In this document: one piece after another, positions 25,199-33,494 of the stretch
How the letters are laid out: each line of letters opens with the position of its first letter
How positions within the stretch are numbered: position 1 is the first letter of the stretch
Assembly (NCBI GenBank): GCA_964565895.1
Contig: CAZMGT010000035.1
Location: 1 to 38,646, forward strand
DNA: 38,646 bases
Source of the DNA: CAZMGT01 sp964565895
GTDB lineage: Bacteria; Armatimonadota; Zipacnadia; UBA1398; CAZMGT01
Reading direction: 5' to 3'
Program-made: the position numbers and the translations under genes
Notes under the pieces: model-generated
Database searches by the model: none
What the model was told of the DNA's origin: nothing
Seen by the model: only the letters and a program-made list of their open reading frames with translations

Positions 25199-26386
25199 GT
25201 GAGCGCACTAGAGCTCGCCCGCGGTCCTGCCGCCTGCCACACTGTGCGCCTCGGGCCCGGGCTAACCTACCGCCGCATTGTCGGGGAGTTCTGGACCGCC
25301 CAGCAGCGTCAGATGAACTCCCTGCATTACGTTATTTCCTATCGCGGGTCGTTCAAACCCGAGCTGCCGCACTTTTTCATTACCCGTTATAGCGAGCCGG
25401 GGGACATTGTCTTCGACCCGTTCATGGGCCGCGGAACGACGGTTCTCGAGGCTAACCTCCTCGGGCGCATTGGCTGGGGAAACGACGCCAACCCCCTCGC
25501 CGAGCGCATTACCTACCCCAAGTGCCACCCCGTAACCCTCGCCGAGGTCCGTCAAGCGCTCGCCGAGGTGGACTTCTCCGACCCCGGCGGCGACCCGGAC
25601 GCCGAAGACCTATACATGTTCTACCACGAGGACACGCTGCGCGAGCTAATGGCCCTGCGCCGGCATCTGCGCACGCATCGCTCCGACGCCGACCGATTTG
25701 TGGAACTCATCGCCCTCTCCCGCCTCCACGGTCACTCAAACGGCTTCTTCTCCGTATACTCCTTCCCCCAAATCTCCGTTCCCCGCGAGGCCCAAGCGCG
25801 CATTAACCGGCGGCGCAGGCAGCGCCCCGCCTATCGCAACGTCGCCGCGCGGATTATCCAAAAGGCGCGCGCCGCCCTGCGCGACATTAACGTCGCCGCT
25901 CTGCGCCAGGCAAGCAGCAAAACAAAGCTCACCACGAGCGACAGCCGCGCGTTGGAGGAGATCCCCGAGGCCAGCGTAGACCTCATCGTCACCTCGCCGC
26001 CGTTTTTGGACAAGGTGGACTACATCACCGATAACTGGCTGGAATATTGGTTCTTGGGCATGGACATCGACGACGTGCGCGCGCGCATTGTGCAGACCCG
26101 CCGGCTTGAGGAGTGGCAGCGGTTTATCTCGGACACCCTCGCCGAGCTCGCCCGCGTCCTCCGCCCGGGCGGGGTGTGCGTAATCGAGGTGGGCGACGTG
26201 ATGCACCGCGGCGAGCGCGTGCACCTGGACGAGGTTGTTGTTGAGCTGGCCCGCCCCGTAGGCCTTGCCATAGAGCAGGTGTTTATCCAAAGCCAAAGGT
26301 TTACCAAGCTCGCCCACTGCTTTAACGTGGAGAACAACGTTAAGGGGACGAATACCAACCGCTGCGTCGTGCTCAAGCGGCGCTAG
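25199..26386 (+). CDS. Orphan DNA methyltransferase (probably N4-cytosine or N6-adenine)
   Basis: The start is placed at GTG 25199 because GGAGGAG (25187-25193) lies 5 nt upstream; the GTG at 25193 overlaps that site. The product is 395 residues. Motif I (SAM binding) is D73-P-F-M-G-R-G-T-T; the catalytic motif IV is T265-S-P-P-F269 (TSPPF, with Phe where Tyr is usual). Motif I precedes motif IV by about 190 residues, which leaves room for a target-recognition part (RRRRQRPAYRNVAAR) between them. SxPPY-type motifs are found in N4-cytosine enzymes; exact base specificity cannot be told. No restriction endonuclease or other modification gene is adjacent, so it is an orphan in this window and may be regulatory. 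It is convergent with the next gene (stops 5 bp apart). Confidence 0.85.
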   Translation: MSALELARGPAACHTVRLGPGLTYRRIVGEFWTAQQRQMNSLHYVISYRGSFKPELPHFFITRYSEPGDIVFDPFMGRGTTVLEANLLGRIGWGNDANPLAERITYPKCHPVTLAEVRQALAEVDFSDPGGDPDAEDLYMFYHEDTLRELMALRRHLRTHRSDADRFVELIALSRLHGHSNGFFSVYSFPQISVPREAQARINRRRRQRPAYRNVAARIIQKARAALRDINVAALRQASSKTKLTTSDSRALEEIPEASVDLIVTSPPFLDKVDYITDNWLEYWFLGMDIDDVRARIVQTRRLEEWQRFISDTLAELARVLRPGGVCVIEVGDVMHRGERVHLDEVVVELARPVGLAIEQVFIQSQRFTKLAHCFNVENNVKGTNTNRCVVLKRR

Positions 26387-26390
26387 GGCG

Positions 26391-26867
26391 CTAGGCCTGG
26401 GGCTCGTCTACAGTTACCTCAAGCGCGCGGAAGCTCCTAAACCAGCTAATCGCCGCCCAAAAGCAAATTGCCGCGAGGATCGCGCAAAAGATGTTCGCCA
26501 GGCGCAGCGCGACAAGTGTGTTAAGCACACCCGCGAGCAGGGCAAGCAGCGCGCCGAGCAGGTAAGCCCTTTTCGTGCGCACGGTAAGCAGAAGCACGCC
26601 GGCGCCCAGGAGCAAGACGCCAAACGGCGTGCTCAGCGGCCGGAACACGATGTTTACCACCCCTAAAATAATGAGCCACGCCCCCGCGTTGGCCAGTTGC
26701 CCGCGCACGTGGCTCTCAGGGACCCCGCTGCGGCCGTCGGGCAAAATAACCCCCGGGCAGCGCTCGCCGCGGCAGCGCGTAGGCACCGCGGGCAGGGGGT
26801 TCTCCGCGCCGCACACCCTACAGCGAACGAGGCGCGCAGGCGTTGTTGCGCTCTTCTTTTCCGCCAT
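26391..26867 (-). CDS. Zinc-ribbon membrane protein
   Basis: I chose the ATG at 26867, preceded by GGAGG about 10 nt upstream; the longer frame would overlap pyk and is likely spurious. The 158-residue product has a putative zinc ribbon with C16-x2-C19 and C32-x4-C37 (VRCRVCGAENP...TRCRGERCPG), followed by three or four hydrophobic helices (about 58-74, 80-96, 101-122, 124-143) and a short charged tail. I do not recognise the family. It is probably an integral inner-membrane protein; function unknown. It is divergent from pyk with 135 bp between starts. Confidence 0.65.
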   Translation of the reverse strand: MAEKKSATTPARLVRCRVCGAENPLPAVPTRCRGERCPGVILPDGRSGVPESHVRGQLANAGAWLIILGVVNIVFRPLSTPFGVLLLGAGVLLLTVRTKRAYLLGALLALLAGVLNTLVALRLANIFCAILAAICFWAAISWFRSFRALEVTVDEPQA

Positions 26868-26911
26868 GTCCCGCTTGGCCTCCAAACCGCTCCTCGGTAC
26901 TGTTTGCCCGC

Positions 26912-26940
26912 TTGCCGCAGAAGATCCTCCCTCGTATGGA
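26912..26940 (+). promoter_or_regulatory. Candidate promoter for the pyk operon
   Basis: TTGCCG (26912-26917) and TATGGA (26935-26940) are 17 bp apart and about 62 nt upstream of the chosen pyk start. The match is moderate and based on sequence alone. Confidence 0.4.
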
Positions 26941-27002
26941 GCAGAGGAAGAGGGGCCGCCGACGGTGAATTGCCCCGTTGAGCAGGGATGCGGGGGAGCA
27001 GC

Positions 27003-28679
27003 GTGCGGCGGACGAAGATAGTCTGCACGATCGGCCCAGCAAGCCGCGAGGAGCGCGTGCTGCGCGAGCTGATCGCCGCGGGGATGGATGTCGCGCGGAT
27101 CAACTTCTCCCACGGGACGCAGGAGGAGCACCGGGCGGAGATTCGCCGTGTGCGCGCGCTGGCCCAGGAGATGGGGCGGCCGGTGGCCGTAATGGCCGAC
27201 CTGCAGGGGCCGAAGCTGCGCACGGGCGAGATCCGCGGCGGGAAGATGGTCCTCGAGCAAGGGGCCCGCGTGACGATTACCACAGAGCGCGTGCTCGGCG
27301 GCGACGGCGTTATTCCGTGCAACTTTCCCCAGCTCCCACAAGCGGTGTCCCCCGGAGATGCCATTTTGCTCGCCGACGGGGCGCTTGAGCTGTGCGTGGA
27401 GGAGGTTGGCGAGCGCGCCGTGCGCTGCCGCGTGGTGGCTGGGGGCGAGCTGGGCAGCCACAAGGGAATTAACCTCCCCGGCCTGCGCCTACCCCTGCCC
27501 GCGATGACCGACAAAGACCGCGCCGACCTTAGCTTTGCCCTGGCCGAGGGCGTAGACTACGTCGCCCTATCCTTCGTGCGCTCCGCCGAGGACGTTAAGG
27601 AGCTTAAGCTGGAGGTGCACCGCGCCGGCGCTCAGGCTCACGTTTGCGCGAAAATCGAAAAGCCCCAAGCGATCGACCACTTGGAGACGATCCTCGCCCT
27701 GAGCGACGTGGTGATGGTTGCCCGAGGAGACCTTGGGGTAGAGATGTCGCCGGAAAAGGTGCCCGTGTTGCAAAAGCGGATTATCAGCGAGGCAAACCGC
27801 GCCTGCGTGCCCGTGATTACCGCGACGCAGATGCTGGAATCGATGATTAGCAGCCCGCGGCCCACGCGCGCTGAGGCCTCGGACGTGGCCAACGCCATTT
27901 TCGACGGGACGGACGCGGTGATGCTTTCCGGCGAAACGGCCATCGGGCGCTATCCCATAGAAGCGGTGCGCATGATGAGCCGGATTATCGTCGAGGCCGA
28001 GCGCAGCGCGGGGCGCGAGCGGGCGTTTTGGGACGTTAAGCTGCGCGCGAAAAACCCGTTTGCCGATGCCGTCGCTCACAGCGCATGTCAGTCCGCGGCT
28101 GACATTGGCGCAAAGGGAATTGTCGTTCTAACACGAAGTGGTTACACTGCGCTGCTCGTTTCCAAGCGTCGGCCGCAGGTCCCCGTGGTGGGAGTTACCG
28201 CCAGCGAGCTGAGCTTTCGCCAAATGGCTCTATACTGGGGCGTGCAGCCGTTGCTTGCGCGGCAGCCGGAAACCTCCGCCGATGTCGTGGACGTCGCCGA
28301 CCGCGCCGCGGCGTGCATTGCGGGGGTTGAAAACGGCGATGTCGTGGTAACGTTGTCCGGCGCTGCGGTGTTGGACGAAAGTACCACGCACGCGTTGCGT
28401 CTACACAGGGTAGGGGTAACAGCGCGCGAGTTTCAGCCCGGGGCGGAGCAGGCGCTTCCCGTGGTCTTCGACAGCGCCCAGTGCATGGGCTGTGGGCTGT
28501 GCGCGGCGGTGTGCAAGCCGCAGATCATCGAGGTTACCGCGGACCAGGCGCGGATCGTTGCCCCGCTGGCGCACCTGTGCGATAGGGACGGGGCGTGTGT
28601 GGAGGCCTGTCCCACCGACGCCGTGCGCCTTGCCGGGCCAGGGACGGAAGCGGAAGTGAGTGCTGACCATGACCGTTGA
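27003..28679 (+). CDS. pyk: Pyruvate kinase fused to a C-terminal two-cluster ferredoxin domain
   Basis: Pyruvate kinase converts phosphoenolpyruvate and ADP to pyruvate and ATP. GTG 27003 is preferred (GGGGGAG just upstream; protein then begins MRRTKIVCTIGP like other kinases); ATG 26988 is an alternative. The 558-residue product has the usual domains: ARINFSHGT, ADLQGPKLRTGE, CAKIEKPQAI (catalytic Lys region), MVARGDLGVEM, ITATQMLESM, FDGTDAVMLSGETA. The C-terminal regulatory domain runs to about residue 475. A ferredoxin-like domain follows in frame: C494-x2-C497-x2-C500-x3-C504 and C526-x2-D529-x2-C532-x3-C536-P. This suggests two [4Fe-4S] clusters, one with an Asp ligand as in Pyrococcus furiosus ferredoxin. 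Possible redox sensing is inference. The stop overlaps the next gene's start. Confidence 0.93.
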   Translation: MRRTKIVCTIGPASREERVLRELIAAGMDVARINFSHGTQEEHRAEIRRVRALAQEMGRPVAVMADLQGPKLRTGEIRGGKMVLEQGARVTITTERVLGGDGVIPCNFPQLPQAVSPGDAILLADGALELCVEEVGERAVRCRVVAGGELGSHKGINLPGLRLPLPAMTDKDRADLSFALAEGVDYVALSFVRSAEDVKELKLEVHRAGAQAHVCAKIEKPQAIDHLETILALSDVVMVARGDLGVEMSPEKVPVLQKRIISEANRACVPVITATQMLESMISSPRPTRAEASDVANAIFDGTDAVMLSGETAIGRYPIEAVRMMSRIIVEAERSAGRERAFWDVKLRAKNPFADAVAHSACQSAADIGAKGIVVLTRSGYTALLVSKRRPQVPVVGVTASELSFRQMALYWGVQPLLARQPETSADVVDVADRAAACIAGVENGDVVVTLSGAAVLDESTTHALRLHRVGVTAREFQPGAEQALPVVFDSAQCMGCGLCAAVCKPQIIEVTADQARIVAPLAHLCDRDGACVEACPTDAVRLAGPGTEAEVSADHDR

Positions 28680-30450
28680 GGGCATCCGCTGGAGCAAAAC
28701 GCCGCAGTTGGACGTCGGCGCGAAGTTTGGGCCGTACAAAATAACGCGCGTTATCGGCGGCGGGCGCTCCTCGTTCGTCTACCTCGCCGAGGATACGCGC
28801 AGCGGCCAGGAGCTGGCGGTGAAGGTTTTGCGGCGCGAGTTGGCCGAGACGGGCGACTGGGCCGAGCAGTTTCTCGCCGCCGCCGAGCGCCTGAAGACCG
28901 TGGATCACCCAGGCGTGGTCACCGTTTACGAGGTGGGCACGGAGCAGGGCCTGCCCTACCTCGCCGAGGAGTATCTCGGCGAGCGCAGCCTGGCCTATGT
29001 AAGCTACAACGAAGGGATAATGTTCGACGACGCCCTGGAGATTTTCAGCCAGCTTTGCGAGGCGACGGCCTACTTGCACAGCATGGACCCGCCGCTTTTG
29101 CTCGGGGGCCTGGGCCCGCGCGACATTTTCCTGCGCGAGGGGCAGCCCGCGTGCATAACCGACCCTTCGCTCCTCCGCTCGCCCCAGCTTGTTGCCACAA
29201 CGCTCGAGGAGGAGGGCGCGGCGCGGCCCATCGAGTGCATGGCGCCGGAGCAGGTGGTCGGGGGCGAGCCCTCGCTCGAGGGCGATGTTTACATCCTCGG
29301 GCTAATTCTCCTGCGCATGATCCGCCCCGTCGTCGTCTGGCGGAGCATTGTTAAGCAGCTTATGCGGGGCAAGCCGATAACGGACTTTTTGCGCAGCGCG
29401 CGGCGCACGCCGTTTGACGATGTGCTTGCCTGCTGCCTGCAGCTCGATCCCGGGGCGCGGTTTCCCGACGCCCGGGCCCTGCTCGAGGCGTTTACCGCGT
29501 TCCGCGAGGGCCGGCAGGTGCAGATTCCCGGGCGACACGCGGCGGGAGAGCCGGCGAAACTGGAGGAGGTGGCTGCGGCGGCGGTGGACGCCGACCGCGT
29601 GGCCGCCGCCGGCGAGCCCGTCGAGACTACGGCGGAGCCCTCGCCCCCCGAGGGCGAGCCCGCGGAGGAGCGAAAGGAGCCCGTGATGGCCGAGCTGATC
29701 CCCGACGATGAGGCACCGGAGGCCCCCGGCGAGCCCCCAGAGGAGGGCGCACAGCCCGCCGAGGAGCCCGAGCAGCCTCCCCCGGAAAAGCAGGAGCCGC
29801 TTATGGCGGAGATCGTCCCCGACGAGGAGGCGGAGCAACCCGCGCCCGAGGAGCAGCCGCAGGAAGCACAAGCCCCGCCTCCGGAGGAGCCGGAGCAGAC
29901 CAGCGGCCTGCGCATCGGGGGAATGTCGCTTAGGGAGCTCGTTAGCCGCAGCCGCGAGGCTCAAATCCCCACCGCCGACGTAGGGGAGCAGGAGACGATT
30001 GCCGTCGACGCCGAGGCCGAGCAGCGCCCCAAGCGAAGCATTCGCGAAATGCTGCGCAGCAGCGTGGAGATCCCGCCCGCGGAGCTGCACGAGGAGCACG
30101 AGACGATCTCCGTAACCGGCACCCAGCCCGCGGAGCTGCGCCAGCAGCTCGAGACCGCCGATGAGCTGCTGGACATGTTCCACCAGTTCGTGGACGAGAG
30201 CCGGCGCATGTCGGGAATTCGCTTTGCCCTGAAAAACTGGCCCCAGATAGCGCCGGTTATCCGCCAGGTGCTCGACAACCCGCGCCTGCACCCGCCCTAT
30301 GCCGCGCCGCTTTTGGCGACGATCGTCGACTACGCGCTGAGCGTGGACCGCGCGCGGCTTTCCCCAGCCCAGCGCGAGGCCGTGGAGCGGGTGATCGACG
30401 CGGTAATCGCCGCGGCAAATGAGCTGAGCAAGGGGCAGGAGCAGGCGTGA
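28669..30450 (+). CDS. Ser/Thr protein kinase-like pseudokinase
   Basis: The start is ATG 28669 (GTG 28660 is possible); it overlaps the pyk stop by 11 bases. The 593-residue protein has a kinase fold at about 20-285: glycine loop I29-G-G-G-R-S-S-F, Lys52 (LAVKVL), and A192-P-E (MAPEQ). The HRDxKxxN loop, however, reads L145-G-G-L-G-P-R-D152, so the catalytic Asp and Lys are both Gly, and DFG reads D165-P-S. It therefore looks catalytically dead but may still bind nucleotide. A disordered Glu/Pro-rich linker follows with two MAE(L/I)(I/V)PD(D/E)EA copies, then two repeat units ending in QETIAV (T443) and HETISV (T479), and a helical C-terminus (about 490-593). ETTSV-like motifs are known FHA-binding phosphosites in GarA-type proteins; that role here is inference. 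A 4-bp overlap (GTGA) joins it to kdsB. Confidence 0.8.
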   Translation: MTVEGIRWSKTPQLDVGAKFGPYKITRVIGGGRSSFVYLAEDTRSGQELAVKVLRRELAETGDWAEQFLAAAERLKTVDHPGVVTVYEVGTEQGLPYLAEEYLGERSLAYVSYNEGIMFDDALEIFSQLCEATAYLHSMDPPLLLGGLGPRDIFLREGQPACITDPSLLRSPQLVATTLEEEGAARPIECMAPEQVVGGEPSLEGDVYILGLILLRMIRPVVVWRSIVKQLMRGKPITDFLRSARRTPFDDVLACCLQLDPGARFPDARALLEAFTAFREGRQVQIPGRHAAGEPAKLEEVAAAAVDADRVAAAGEPVETTAEPSPPEGEPAEERKEPVMAELIPDDEAPEAPGEPPEEGAQPAEEPEQPPPEKQEPLMAEIVPDEEAEQPAPEEQPQEAQAPPPEEPEQTSGLRIGGMSLRELVSRSREAQIPTADVGEQETIAVDAEAEQRPKRSIREMLRSSVEIPPAELHEEHETISVTGTQPAELRQQLETADELLDMFHQFVDESRRMSGIRFALKNWPQIAPVIRQVLDNPRLHPPYAAPLLATIVDYALSVDRARLSPAQREAVERVIDAVIAAANELSKGQEQA

Positions 30451-31181
30451 AGGTAGTCGCGATCATCCCCGCGCGCTACGAGTCCACCCGCCTGCCCGGC
30501 AAGGCCCTCCTGGACATCGCCGGAAAGCCGATGATCCAGTGGGTCTACGAGCGCGCCTCGCGCGCCGAGCACCTGGCGCGGGTAATCGTGGCCACCGACG
30601 ACGAGCGCATTTTGCGCACGGTGCGCGACTTCGGCGGCGAGGCAGCGCTTACCGCCAAGGACCATCCCTCGGGCACCGATCGCATCGCCGAGGTCGCCGC
30701 GAAGCTCGACGCGCAGGTTATCGTTAACGTCCAAGGCGACGAGCCGCTCATTGACCCACGGGCGATCGACCTCGCCGTTGAGCCGTTTCTGCGCGGCGAG
30801 GACGTTGTCATGACCACGCTTATGTGCCCCATTCGCGCGGAGGAGCTGGACGACCCGCACACGGTTAAGGTGGTCGTTGATCAGCAGGGCTTTGCCCTAT
30901 ATTTCTCCCGCGCGGCGATTCCCTCGACCCGTTCCGGCCGTGCCCCGCTCGAGCTTGTGCGCAAGCATATCGGGCTTTACGCCTATACGCGCGAGTTTCT
31001 CCTGCGCTACGCTGCCTTGCCCCCCACGCCGCTGATGCAGGCGGAGCAGCTCGAACAGCTCAAAGTTCTCGAGCACGGCTTTCGGATAAGGGTTTTAGAG
31101 ACCGAGCTGGAGTCCATTGGCGTAGACACCGCGGAGGACTTGGAACGCGTGCGCCGCATTGTCGCGGGCGAGGAGCAATAG
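30447..31181 (+). CDS. kdsB: 3-deoxy-manno-octulosonate cytidylyltransferase
   Basis: KdsB activates Kdo with CTP to CMP-Kdo for lipopolysaccharide inner-core synthesis. The 244 residues show the nucleotide-binding PARYESTRLPGKAL, VATDD, HPSGTDRIAEV, NVQGDEPLI, and YFSRAAIPSTR with HIGLYAYTREFL, all family hallmarks. The GTG start (30447) overlaps the pseudokinase stop by 4 nt (GTGA), so translational coupling is likely. Its presence supports a Gram-negative-type outer membrane with Kdo. It ends 15 nt before the convergent membrane-protein gene. Confidence 0.96.
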   Translation: MKVVAIIPARYESTRLPGKALLDIAGKPMIQWVYERASRAEHLARVIVATDDERILRTVRDFGGEAALTAKDHPSGTDRIAEVAAKLDAQVIVNVQGDEPLIDPRAIDLAVEPFLRGEDVVMTTLMCPIRAEELDDPHTVKVVVDQQGFALYFSRAAIPSTRSGRAPLELVRKHIGLYAYTREFLLRYAALPPTPLMQAEQLEQLKVLEHGFRIRVLETELESIGVDTAEDLERVRRIVAGEEQ

Positions 31182-31196
31182 CTTGCCTCACACGGC

Positions 31197-33230
31197 CTAG
31201 CCGGGGAGCAGGCGATAGCCCACGTCGGGGTCCTGCACCACCCAGCCCACGATAATCCACAGCAGAGCAGCCAAGGCGTCGCCGAAAATTAGCCCCAAAA
31301 ACGCCGGCCGCGCCCCGCGCAGCGCGCGAAAGCCGCCAAATCGCTGAATTACGCTTTTTACCAGCCAGCCGATGAAAAACGAAAACCAAACCAAGTCGCC
31401 CGGATAGGACTTGTGCAGGAAAAAGCCCGCGGGATGCAGGGGAAACCACAAAAACGTGGTGCGCAAAAAGAACAGCCCGCAGACAACGGCAATGCCCGCG
31501 AGCATATAGTTCATGTTCACGATGTCGCCCTCTTGCCCGCTGCGCAGGACGGTGTCTACGTGCGTGTAGGGCATGGGCGGGGTGACGCGATAGGCCCACG
31601 GGTCGGGCAGCGTGTTCGCCGCCCAGCGATAGCCCACTTTCACCGCCATATACCACCCCAAGACGGTAACCGCGACCACGCAAAGCATCATCGCCCCAAG
31701 CATGGAGCGCCTGCTTACCGTAGGGTCGGCTGCGCGCAAGCCGTTGAGCAGGCTGGGCATAAGGCACTCGCGCAGGTCGCGGTCGAACATTAGCTCAAAC
31801 AGCGGAGCAATAGCCAGGCCCTTCGGCGATACCGTCGCCGAGCCCCCGATCCCCACGGGAACATCGATCCACGCATAATACGTCTGGACGAACATTACCC
31901 CAGCGTGGGTTACGAGCCAGGACATGACGAGGTACGACACGCACAACCCGAGCACGACGCCCAACGCGATCCACAGCTCCACGCCCGCAGCGAGCATCCA
32001 CCCCACGAGCAGGGCAATGCCCAAAAGCAGGCCAAACATTGCCGCGCGATAGGGCAGGGCCTCCTGGGCGTCGTCCACATCCTCCGCGCCGCAGAACACC
32101 TTGCGCAGGACATCGCTAATATGCCCCCGGGCGACCCACAAGCACCAAAAGGCCAGCCCCAGGTGCGCGCCCATTTGCTGGAACGAATAGCGCGCCTGGC
32201 CCACGAACATCGGCGTCCCCGCGGGCAGCCCAAGCATCCCCCAGATCATGTGCTCCACGCGCACCACCCAGAAGAAGAACCACACGGAAAAGCTAACCTC
32301 GGTGTTCACGAAGTAGGTTAGCCCAACCATCATGGGATAGAGCCGGCAGGGGAGCCAGCCCAAATAGCGCAGCGGCGGGTCGCGCGTGAGCACGGCCAGA
32401 TTATATTGCAGCGGAAGATAGGGCGCGCTGGGATAATAAACGTGAATGCCATCCATCGTGCGCAGGACGAGGACGACGATTACCGCGGCCCAGAAAAAGC
32501 CGCTGCGAAACGTTTCCGGCAGCCCGCGCGTGCGCGCCGACGCGGCAAGCTCGTTGGGCAGCTCGATTAGGGGAAACGGAAAACGCTCGCGCTCGACCCA
32601 CTGCCTGCGCACCAGGGCGGCAAGACACGCGCTGACCAAATAGATCCCGGCGACAACGACGCTGTAGCCCAGGGCAAGATGCAGCCACGCCGCCCAGGGA
32701 ATGGCCTCGCCTTCGGGCAGGCCCTCGAAAAACCACTCCGCGGCAAGCTCGTCCTTCATGGCCACCCAGTCCGGGTAGAGCTCGGAAATGCCCCGGGGGT
32801 AGAGCTTGTCGCCGTATTCGGCCGGGCCGAACCAGTTGTTCTCCGCGCTGGCGAAATAGCGCAGCCCCAGGGGAACGGGCACGAGCAACCGCATTAGCCC
32901 GCTCGACGGGATGCCCGAGGAGGCGATAAGCATGCACCATACGGTAATCAGCTCGCCGCGCGAAAGCAGGGGAATGCGCCCGCGAAAGAGCCGCAATACC
33001 TGGTTGCCGAGCAGCGCGAGAAACGAAAGCGCCATAAACGCGCCCAGGGGAAAGTGGTTTCCGGCGAGGAACGTGTTGTGAAAGACGTTGTCGTTGGTCG
33101 GGGTGATCGCGCCAAGTGCCAGCCCCAAGGCGAGGCCGATAAGCACCGCGCGCAGGGTGACCGGCCTCGCTCGCGCTGGCTCCTCGGCCGCCTCGCGTTC
33201 GGCCAAGCGCTCTTCCGCCGCTTCGCTCAT
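31197..33230 (-). CDS. Polytopic membrane protein, OPT-like DUF6785-type
   Basis: The ATG at 33230 is chosen because the first membrane helix follows soon after (VLIGLALGLALGAITPTNDN) and the longer frame would cover the divergent gene's start; only a distant GGAG supports it. The 677-residue protein has at least twelve hydrophobic helices. It contains signature-like segments such as ISSGIPSSGLMRLLVPV-type and VERERFPFPLIELP, which I associate with the DUF6785/DUF6784 group related to oligopeptide transporters (OPT), common in Armatimonadota, Planctomycetes and Verrucomicrobia. The N-terminus is Ala/Glu-rich and probably cytoplasmic. The transported substrate is unknown. Confidence 0.75.
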   Translation of the reverse strand: MSEAAEERLAEREAAEEPARARPVTLRAVLIGLALGLALGAITPTNDNVFHNTFLAGNHFPLGAFMALSFLALLGNQVLRLFRGRIPLLSRGELITVWCMLIASSGIPSSGLMRLLVPVPLGLRYFASAENNWFGPAEYGDKLYPRGISELYPDWVAMKDELAAEWFFEGLPEGEAIPWAAWLHLALGYSVVVAGIYLVSACLAALVRRQWVERERFPFPLIELPNELAASARTRGLPETFRSGFFWAAVIVVLVLRTMDGIHVYYPSAPYLPLQYNLAVLTRDPPLRYLGWLPCRLYPMMVGLTYFVNTEVSFSVWFFFWVVRVEHMIWGMLGLPAGTPMFVGQARYSFQQMGAHLGLAFWCLWVARGHISDVLRKVFCGAEDVDDAQEALPYRAAMFGLLLGIALLVGWMLAAGVELWIALGVVLGLCVSYLVMSWLVTHAGVMFVQTYYAWIDVPVGIGGSATVSPKGLAIAPLFELMFDRDLRECLMPSLLNGLRAADPTVSRRSMLGAMMLCVVAVTVLGWYMAVKVGYRWAANTLPDPWAYRVTPPMPYTHVDTVLRSGQEGDIVNMNYMLAGIAVVCGLFFLRTTFLWFPLHPAGFFLHKSYPGDLVWFSFFIGWLVKSVIQRFGGFRALRGARPAFLGLIFGDALAALLWIIVGWVVQDPDVGYRLLPG

Positions 33231-33494
33231 GGCAAGTCTGTCTCCGGCCGTTGGCTTGCGCTGCGACCTTTTACGACACTGTTTCCGCCCGAATCCGCCT
33301 GGGCCTTCGCGCAAACAAGCGCCACACGGCAGCGGCCGAGCCCTCCCCGCGCGGCGAGGAGCGAGGAGTGGGCAAACAATAGCGCGGGGCGGAGCGTCAA
33401 AACGGGTAAAGTCGTGGAAAATAAGCCGCGTGTGGGGTTTTTTGCTTCGCCTCGCTGCTCTAAGTGGCATAGGGGGGCGCGGGAGGAAAAGCCA

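Noticed and set aside
25199..26386. Restriction-modification system
   Set aside because: No endonuclease or specificity gene is adjacent; the methyltransferase is alone in this window.
26868..27461. 5' extension of the zinc-ribbon membrane protein
   Set aside because: It would cover the start of pyk on the opposite strand; a good ribosome-binding site precedes the ATG at 26867, so the shorter form is used.
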